A stretch of DNA of 32,401 nucleotides from Thioalkalivibrio thiocyanodenitrificans ARhD 1 (GTDB lineage Bacteria; Pseudomonadota; Gammaproteobacteria; Ectothiorhodospirales; Ectothiorhodospiraceae), in NCBI RefSeq assembly GCF_000378965.1, contig NZ_KB900538.1, forward strand, positions 7,203 through 39,603, read 5' to 3'. Below are positions 26,661-32,401 of this stretch, in pieces (positions within the stretch are counted from its first letter, which is position 1; each line of letters starts with the position of its first letter). The translations under genes were made by a program, and so were the position numbers. Under the pieces are notes generated by a model. It saw nothing but the letters and a program-made list of their open reading frames with translations, did not search any database and had not been told where the DNA came from.

Positions 26661-26815
26661 GGCTCCATTCTCTCAAGAGTTGGAGCCTCCGCGATACCCG
26701 GGGCGGTTCATATTGCTTACGAAGAGGCGACGAGTAAGTCATTGTTATCCGCTCGTGTAGATGTGACGCAGGTGTCTGACAGACTGGACGAATTCACCTT
26801 CTGAGCTGTCAATTC

Positions 26816-26840
26816 AGTGGCCGGGGTTTCCCCGGCCACT
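26816..26840 (+). terminator. Terminator of the XRE-like regulator gene
   Basis: AGTGGCCGGGG / CCCCGGCCACT, an 11-bp perfect stem with a TTT loop, followed by TCTTT. It lies 11 nt after the restored stop at 26804. Confidence 0.8.
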
Positions 26841-26879
26841 TCTTTGTGGTCCTTTCCCTAGTGCCCCCGGGGGGCAGGC

Positions 26880-27090
26880 CCCTGTGGACGGAACCGTGTG
26901 GCCCGCCTGATGCGGATCAACGCCTCAATGGAAGGCTTCTTCGGGCTGCTGAAACGCGAACGGGTCAATCGCCGAATCTATCAGACCCGCGCCGAGGCCA
27001 GGGCCGACGTGTTCGACTACATTGAGCGCTTCCACAACCTGCGCCGCAGGCGGCCTCTTGAGGCGGCTAAGCAGAAGCAATTACTCTTAA
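26880..27090 (+). pseudogene. Internally deleted IS3-family OrfB remnant
   Basis: The frame reads GRNRVARLMR (a motif from the N-terminal part of IS3 OrfB proteins) joined directly to INASMEGFFGLLKRERVNRR, RIYQTRAEARADVFDYIERF and HNLRRRRPLEAAKQKQLLLT (the extreme C-terminal part including the catalytic Glu). Several hundred bases between them, with both catalytic aspartates, are missing. Not functional. Confidence 0.8.
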
Positions 27091-27129
27091 CTCATCCGTC
27101 CGTCTCAACGATCAGCCGGGGTTCTCTCA

Positions 27130-28176
27130 ATGCAAAAGCTGTTTCTGGCGACCCTCACGCTCAGTGGAATCCTCTTCTCCCTGTCCGTGAACGCATGGCC
27201 CAAGATCACGCTTGGGGAAGACAGTTCAGTCTGTCGTGAAGTCGGAGAGGTTGCCCTTGCCACCCATCGTTCAACGTCCTCCATCAGAGACGAGTACGCT
27301 GCTATGCAGTTATTCACCCGGGACATCATTCTTGGTCCCACAGAGGTTGATTTGACGGGCGGTGATGCCTTGCAGGCCGATCCCGATGTTATCGACAAGA
27401 TTCGGAATCGCTACTCTTATCGGGGCAACACCTACTGGCAGAAGAGCCCCCATGGCAACTATCGCTTCGTTCTGCATGAAACGCCGGTGGGATGGCGTGG
27501 TGATATCTTCAACCTGTTCGCGTGGCCCGCAGACCTCTCGATCGAGGCCTTCTGGGACCATTTCGAGCAGCATCGTAATGTTAGCGACGTGGATACCGCG
27601 TTCATCAGCGGGGCGTGGCGATCTCCCCTTGTCCTTTCGGCGGATGATGATGATCAGTGGTGGGTTTTCTATGTCGGCCCTCCCAAACACTATTCTGGTA
27701 CTTGGACTGTGTTCTCATTCTCTTCTAACGGCGCGGAACTGGTTTGCCAAATCGAGTTCGGGCCCGATGTTGACGATACTTTTCTTCTCTTACCGGAGCC
27801 CGTAAGGGCTTTGGCGGAACTCCTCGTTATGACGCTGGGCTATGATACAAGATGGGGTAACGTTGCCCCCATTCATCGTATCAAACGGGCCACGCAGACT
27901 GCTTGGGCAGAGGCGGTTCTCCGGCCTTGGGTGAGAAGGGAGCCGTACAACACGACGGCACAGGTAGATCGCGGCTTAAAGGCGTGGGCGGACATGGACG
28001 ACTGGAACAGAGGTCTTTACGAGCAGATCAAGGCACAGTATCCGGTAGCCGAGAGTGCTCTTGCCTTACTCTATGAAGAGCAGTTCAACCATTCCAGGGA
28101 GGAAGCCAGGGCCTTAGCAAGGGAGGTTCTGGACAACATATATCGAATGCATTATGTGTTTCCGCGTAGTCCGTGA
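27130..28176 (+). CDS. Secreted hypothetical protein
   Basis: 348 residues. Signal peptide MQKLFLATLTLSGILFSLSV with probable cleavage after VNA (about residue 22). The mature part is soluble, rich in Trp/Asp (DDDDQWWVFYVGPPKHYSG, WADMDDWNRGLYEQIKAQYP), with helical C-terminus (EARALAREVLDNIYRMHYVF). No recognised family. Ribosome site is weak. It follows a decayed IS and precedes another small exported protein (28242) by 65 nt, so the two may be transcribed together. The frame is clean, suggesting selection despite the IS-rich surroundings. Confidence 0.65.
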   Translation: MQKLFLATLTLSGILFSLSVNAWPKITLGEDSSVCREVGEVALATHRSTSSIRDEYAAMQLFTRDIILGPTEVDLTGGDALQADPDVIDKIRNRYSYRGNTYWQKSPHGNYRFVLHETPVGWRGDIFNLFAWPADLSIEAFWDHFEQHRNVSDVDTAFISGAWRSPLVLSADDDDQWWVFYVGPPKHYSGTWTVFSFSSNGAELVCQIEFGPDVDDTFLLLPEPVRALAELLVMTLGYDTRWGNVAPIHRIKRATQTAWAEAVLRPWVRREPYNTTAQVDRGLKAWADMDDWNRGLYEQIKAQYPVAESALALLYEEQFNHSREEARALAREVLDNIYRMHYVFPRSP

Positions 28177-28241
28177 CAGGTCGTGTAGAGCCAGCGGATA
28201 CCTGTCGGAAGTTCTTTTATGTGGCGGAATCGGGGAGAGCA

Positions 28242-28589
28242 ATGGTCAAACGCCGGTTGATTATTGGGGCAATGCTGTTGCTGCTCGCGGCGATTGCACA
28301 CGGCACGGAATACACGGTCTCGGATGGGTACTTCGTGACGTCCGAGGGGCGAGTTCCCGAGAGGTGTTTTGGCCAGCTTATGACCGAGCTTAACGGTGAT
28401 GACACAGTGGCTGCGGTGTTTTTGAGCCAGTCCTCCGTTCGAGGCTGTGTGAGGACCAACCTCCCGTATCCCGGGGGCGACGACGACGCGGAGGTTTCGT
28501 ACTCGATCGTGGAAAGTCGGGGTGATGGCAGATACAAGATTGAGGATCTGTCAAACCGTCGACGGCAGCATGGGGTCTTACTTCGATAA
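28242..28589 (+). CDS. Small exported protein, possibly frameshifted at the C-terminus
   Basis: 115 residues from ATG 28242 (GGGGAGAG just upstream). Signal peptide MVKRRLIIGAMLLLLAAIAHG. The mature part has a CFGQLMTELNGDD helix and a RGCVRTNLPYPGGDDDAEVS segment, two cysteines. After ...GRYKIEDL the annotated frame ends in SNRRRQHGVLLR, which looks unnatural. The +1 frame from about 28549 reads CQTVDGSMGSYFDNVLVRFV then NRNIRNEIGDRSIF to a stop at 28653, which looks protein-like. A frameshift near 28540 is likely. Unknown function. Confidence 0.5.
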   Translation: MVKRRLIIGAMLLLLAAIAHGTEYTVSDGYFVTSEGRVPERCFGQLMTELNGDDTVAAVFLSQSSVRGCVRTNLPYPGGDDDAEVSYSIVESRGDGRYKIEDLSNRRRQHGVLLR

Positions 28590-28730
28590 CGTACTTGTGC
28601 GCTTTGTGAACCGAAACATCAGAAACGAGATCGGTGACAGATCTATTTTTTAGTGCGAAACACGATCTGTTCCATTGTCCTATATTGCTATACCTGATTT
28701 TGTTTGAGTTGGGCTTCCGGGAGGTGTGCT

Positions 28731-29030
28731 GTGAAAGGGTTAACCGTGCGAGAGTTATGGCTTATGCAGGAAGCTTGGTTAGCGGCTAAATGGTGGAATA
28801 GATTCGAGAAAATGGAGCAATGGTTATTCCTGCATTCTGAATCTGATCGCCCCTGCCCTGGCGATCGACTAATGCATACAGAAGATGTGCCAGAATATGA
28901 ACTTGTTATGAAGAAAGCCTTGCTTGAAGAACTCAATCGCCGAGAGGAGGAAAGAGTTGAGAATAACAGGCCTAGTCCGAAGAGATACATCTTTTCTGAA
29001 TACCTTAATCCTACTATCGAACGAAACTAA
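28731..29030 (+). CDS. Small hypothetical protein ending at the IS5-type insertion
   Basis: 99 residues from GTG 28731 (MKGLTVRELWLMQEAWLAAK), chosen because GGGAGG lies 6-8 nt upstream. Helical and charged (YELVMKKALLEELNRREEER), with no recognised domain. The stop TAA (29028-29030) takes its last A from the IS5-type element. Before insertion the codon was TAG in a CTAG that also formed the stop of the convergent ATPase gene. The protein is therefore unchanged by the insertion. Confidence 0.6.
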   Translation: MKGLTVRELWLMQEAWLAAKWWNRFEKMEQWLFLHSESDRPCPGDRLMHTEDVPEYELVMKKALLEELNRREEERVENNRPSPKRYIFSEYLNPTIERN

Positions 29031-30209
29031 GGGACGTCCGATTAAGTGATGTCGAGCGATCGGGTGGAGCGTATAAAGGCCGACACATCGTTTCCTCGTC
29101 CAAATTCGGTCTGGATACGCTGTTCTATTGACCGGTTCGAGCCCGATTACCGGCCAATCCCCGGCCACTGGGCGCACTTACCCCGTCTCTCGCAACAACT
29201 GGCGCCTCACCAGGCACAGATTCGACAGCGCAAACAGCATGGTTAGCTGAGCCGTGTTCTTGGCCAGCCCCCGGTAGCGCACCTTGGTATGTCCGAACTA
29301 GCGCTTGATGACCCGAAACGGGTGCTCAGAGGTGGACCCCATCCAATGGGCAGTGACTGGACGATGGTAGGTGCTTGCCCCGGTGACGCTTGTACGGAAA
29401 GCACCACAGCGGACCGCTGGCCGGATCACTCGCCGAGAGGTTGCGCTCGCGGGTCGTATAGCCCTTTTCTCCGTGCACCTCGCACTCCTCGCCGTGCAGC
29501 AACTCATCGGTGATCGAGACATCCGACACCTTCGCCGCTGTGCTTACCACCGTGTGCACCAGCCCGTGGGCCGTGGGCGGTATCCACGCCCACATTAGCC
29601 TTCATGCCGAAGTACCACTGGTTGCCCTTCTTGCTCGAACTCATTTCGGGGTCGCGCTTGCCTTGGGCGTTCTTCGTGGAGGTCGGCGCGGCAATTAGGG
29701 TGACATCGACCATGGTGCCCTTGCGCAGGATCAGGCCGCGCTCGCCCAACAAGCCGTTGATCTCTTCGAACAACGCGCCTGTCAGGCCCTGGCGTTCGAG
29801 CAGATGGCGGAACTTACAAATGGTGGTCTCGTCGGGAATGGCCTCCACAGTGGCGTCGAGGCCCGCAAACTCGCGCAGCAGCGGGATATCGTGCAGCGCT
29901 TCTTCCATGGCCGGGTCCGCGTAGGCGGCGAACCACTGCTGCGTGAAGTGGACGCGCGGCATCGTCTCAAGCGGGATCGGGCGGTGCCCATTGCCGGGCT
30001 TGGGATCGTGAGGCTCAATCAGCGCCACCAGCCGCAACCAAGGCACCAACTGATTCATCTCGGCCAGAAACTGCGCCTTGCGAGTCTTATTTCGGGTGTT
30101 TCACAAAGCCCGAATCGTTCAAGCCCCACTGTTTCATCGTTCGCCCTGTTGCTCCGCTATCGTGGTTCGACGATTATCCCATGCCATGGGGGCTTAATCA
30201 GAGGTTCCT
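29030..30209 (-). mobile_element. Decayed IS5-type insertion sequence
   Basis: 1180 bp. Left end AGGGACGTCCGATTAAG and inverted right end AGGAACCTCTGATTAAG match at 14 of 17 positions. Flanked by TA (29028-29029 and 30210-30211), consistent with a TA duplication in a CTAG target. Contains one broken transposase gene. Confidence 0.75.
29178..30138 (-). pseudogene. IS5-family transposase, multiple frameshifts and a stop
   Basis: From ATG 30138 (MKQWGLNDSGFVKHP) a frameshift near 30090 leads into TRKAQFLAEMNQLVPWLRLV, ALIEPHDPKPGNGHRPIPLE, DPAMEEALHDIPLLREFAGL, then RKGTMVDVTLIAAPTSTKNA and KGNQWYFGMKANVGVDTAHG. Another frameshift near 29590 leads to LVHTVVSTAAKVSDVSITDE, a further shift to EHPFRVIKR, an in-frame TAG (29298-29300), and the tail FGHTKVRYRGLAKNTAQLTM, LFALSNLCLVRRQLL ending at 29178. 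The order matches IS5-group transposases. Inactive. Confidence 0.85.
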
Positions 30210-32280
30210 TAGTGCTGGATGTGTAGGGCCGGCCAGAAAGCGGGATTAAATGTATAAGTAATGGCGTTTAGGTTCTTTTGGATTCGAGTCTTTAGAATTT
30301 CCATGTTGTAACCGACGTCGTAAATGTATTGTGGGTCGTTGTCAGCGTAGCGAATTCCCAAGAATCCGTAGTACAGGAGAAACTCTATTACGTGTCCAAT
30401 CTCCTCTCTGCTCAGTCCATTGACGTCGAGGAGAATTCGAAGATCATCACTCGAAAACTCAGAAGCTTCGCCAAGAAATTGATACATAAGACGGGCCGCC
30501 TTCGGCTCAATGTCAGTGAGCTCCTGGTCTGCGTCTATCAACAAATCATTCGAATACGCGATTAATCCTTTCTTGATGTCTTCCGCCTGAATTTTGTCAT
30601 GCTGCAAATTGACGGCGAAGCCTCGAGATGCTCCGAAGATCTTAAGGAAGTTCCGTGGACGCATTAGTGATCTTTCGATCATGAACTGTGAAGTCTCCTC
30701 GCCATCAATATGTGACACGCAGATCGCATTCCAGACCTCGCCGAATGTCGCGTGCTTCGGGAAGTCGTTCTGCACAAGTCTCATTAACATCATAGTCCGC
30801 AGCGTATCTGGATCTCTCCAATCCAAATCGGCACGAGTTTCCTTCCCGAAATCCGAAGTTTCATCCATCAAAAGCTGGTACACGTCATTACGTATAAAAA
30901 CAATTGCGTGAAAATCCCGCCCTTCCCGATTCATTTGCCGTTGTATTTTTCTCGCCGCATCGATAAGGCAGCGAAGAATCGTAATGTCTCCCGTTGCCGG
31001 CCCATGGCTAGACCATCCTTTATCCAAATTATCGAATAGCAGTAAAACCTCGTCCTTATGGCGGAGATAACGAGACAGGCTTTCGCGAAGCTCTCGAATA
31101 TTGGCGGCGTGAATTAGCCCCGTGATTTCATCGGTCGTTAAAGTAGTTCCGGTTTCCTGCTTATGTCGAGACATAAATTCCTGCACTATCGATGCGGATA
31201 TCGTAAGCAATCGCTCAGAAAAATCGCCTTCGGCCACATGCGCGATTTCCCGGTACAGCTTTGCAAGTTCTTCGTAACCGTCATACAAACGATGGTCGCG
31301 AAGATGGCGCTCTTGATCCTTCTCTAAAACTTTGTGACATATCTCTGCATAAAGAAGGTATTCCCACAGTGCCGTCACAAGGTGCTGTTTTGCACCTGAT
31401 GAAAGAAAGTCAAGCACGTCTTCCTTTAATTTGACCAGCTGATAACCCTCAGGCTTTAGGTCAACGACAATGTTGTTTTTATTGGCGCGCTTCCTGTTGC
31501 GGACCTGCGAGAACAGTGCTGTTTTCCCCGTTCCCTTTCTCCCGACCACCAAATTCACTTCTCCACGCAAGGCGCGGTTGAATTCGTCGGTTTGAAGATA
31601 GTATTCCCCCAGCGTCTGAAACTCGTTCTCAGCCATGGGGTCGCCAACGGTCAAGGTGCTCAGCAAATTACCGATTGGGAGATCAAGATTCTGCGTCTCT
31701 TGAATTCTCTCGAAAACCGACAAAGAAAACTCGTGTATTAAATCCTTCAGGTCTTCCGGACGGCTGTACGATTTGGCGAAATCTCGTACGTCTAGGGGTG
31801 CCAACGGCGCTGCTTGATCCTGTAGCACGAGCGTCGGAAGTTCGAGGCCAAGGCTTAAGCCGGTGACGAAAGCCGCGCGGATGTTGTGAACGGAAGCGTC
31901 TTTTTGGTCGGGCGCTAAAAGTGGTACGACGACGCCATACGACGACGCAACGTGGGAAATCGCCTCGGGTGCCGATAATCGTGCAGCTTCGGCGGGAATA
32001 AAGCTTCGATAGAAAAGCCGCGCCTTCTTTATCCGGGAGATTATGTGGGACATAGCGCCGCCACGCACCGGAGTCTCGAGGACATAGGCCGGAGTGGTTA
32101 CATTTGGCTTCGCTGTTGTATCTATAGGGTGAAGGTCGCGGATGTTGGCAATTAGACGTGCCAGCTCCCGCGCTTGGGAATAGGTTTCGTAACCGAGCGT
32201 ATCGAAGATGCCGATGCGATTAATAAGCTCGTCGTCTGCCTCAAATTCCGACGACTTCGTGAGAAATACTCTGCGCCCGA
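30209..32280 (-). pseudogene. P-loop ATPase (Sll1717-like) with effector-like N-terminus, 5' end cut by IS
   Basis: 689 native residues remain, from the IS edge to TAA at 30209-30211. Counting from the hybrid ATG at 32347, an alpha/beta N-terminal region (~25-215: IGIFDTLGYETYSQARELAR, then SSYGVVVPLLAP, HNIRAAFVTGLSLGLELPTL) looks like the TIR/nucleotide-hydrolase-like sensors seen on defence NTPases. The ATPase follows: Walker A GRKGTGKT (269-276), Walker B VLLLFDNLDKGW (434-445), and a helical C-terminus ending with a winged-helix-like part (LDVNGLSREEIGHVIEFLLY). This matches proteins annotated as P-loop ATPase, Sll1717 family. IS insertion at 32281 removed the true start. An ATG inside the IS end (32332) is in frame, so a fused product is possible. 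Composition is lower in GC than the core. Confidence 0.75.
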
Positions 32281-32401
32281 TGAACCGCCCCGGGTATCGC
32301 GGAGGCTCCAACTCTTGAGAGAATGGAGCCATGAACAAGTCAAACAAGTTTTCACCTGAGGTCCGTGAGCGGGCGGTGCGGATGGTCCAGGAGCACCGTG
32401 G
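32281..32401 (+). mobile_element. IS3-group insertion sequence, second copy (runs off window)
   Basis: Begins TGAACCGCCCCGGGTATCG and continues identically to the orfA-side end of the 25393-26710 copy, in opposite orientation. The left flank ends CGA (32278-32280), expected to be duplicated at the far end outside the window. Confidence 0.95.
32331..32401 (+). CDS. IS3-group transposase OrfA, partial
   Basis: Reads [24 protein letters not shown], identical to OrfA at 26660 downward, cut by the window end. Its ATG shares a CATG with the outward in-frame ATG (32332) that could start the ATPase fusion. Confidence 0.93.
   Translation, partial: MNKSNKFSPEVRERAVRMVQEHR

Larger units (their letters stand above)
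25393..26710 (-). mobile_element. IS3-family (IS3-group) insertion sequence, complete copy
   Basis: 1318 bp. Ends TGAACCGCCCCGGGAATTG (25393) and, inverted from 26710, TGAACCGCCCCGGGTATCG, both continuing CGGAGGCT. 3-bp TAT duplications at 25390-25392 and 26711-26713. The orfA-side end folds into a hairpin (GGCTCC/GGAGCC) next to the orfA start. A second copy begins at 32281. Confidence 0.95.
24920..26804 (+). pseudogene. XRE-like regulator gene interrupted by an IS3-group element
   Basis: ATG 24920 follows a perfect AAGGAGA. The first piece is 24920-25392. Removing the IS (25393-26710) and one TAT duplication continues at 26714 and ends TGA at 26804, giving 187 residues in frame, with C-terminus reading ...QLVVIAYEEATSKSLLSARV then DVTQVSDRLDEFTF. 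Residues about 70-125 look like an XRE-type helix-turn-helix (TPGLASLLKVTLGYLEQLKR, SCARFLNVPRVAVLLAADQL). A charged N-terminus and a C-terminal region of unknown role complete it. The present sequence encodes a truncated protein with an IS-derived tail. A strong hairpin (26816-26840) follows the original stop. Confidence 0.75.

Noticed and set aside
25462-26760. 432-codon plus-strand frame across the IS3-group element
   Set aside because: Antisense shadow of orfB and orfA.

Overview
The window looks like a stretch of a gammaproteobacterial chromosome, probably a purple-sulfur/haloalkaliphilic lineage (Ectothiorhodospiraceae/Chromatiales-like). This is inferred from the high G+C core genes, the gene order murJ / rpsT / proB-obgE-rpmA-rplU / ispB / tRNA-Pro, and an exported DsrE-family protein. 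No search was possible, so the genus is not established.

Positions 1-6240 are conserved core: the start of murJ (minus), an exported DsrE-like protein (minus), rpsT (plus, UUG start), the minus-strand cluster rplU-rpmA-obgE-proB, divergent ispB (plus) and a tRNA-Pro(CGG). Intergenic gaps carry simple repeat tags and large hairpins.

From the tRNA rightwards to the window end is a genomic island. A tyrosine integrase lies directly after the tRNA. It is followed by a minus-strand pair (a Replic_Relax-like protein and a KfrA-like DNA-binding protein with a palindrome at its promoter), a ~550 bp GC-rich palindrome-dense non-coding block, and the C-terminal stump of a second integrase. Cargo follows: a TIGR02391-like protein, a DUF2971 gene (AT-rich, clearly foreign), a 1161-residue MmeI-like type IIL restriction-modification enzyme, small exported or membrane proteins, an orphan MbcA/ParS/Xre-type antitoxin, an XRE-like regulator, two secreted proteins, and a large P-loop ATPase with a sensor/effector-like N-terminal region. 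Several of these are gene types often found in phage-defence islands.

The island is heavily eroded by insertion sequences. Two identical 1195-bp IS407-type IS3 elements lie in opposite orientation, both in a CGACGTCGA-like target. A 1318-bp IS3-group element is complete at 25393-26710, a second copy starts at 32281, and a 73-bp palindromic derivative of its end sits at 18130. There is also one IS21 element, one decayed IS5-type element and a deleted IS3 remnant. Removing the elements plus one target duplication restores the reading frame of the DUF2971 gene and of the XRE-like regulator exactly. Removing the IS5-type element restores two convergent genes whose stop codons shared one CTAG. The window therefore preserves a readable record of a defence-type island being inactivated stepwise.
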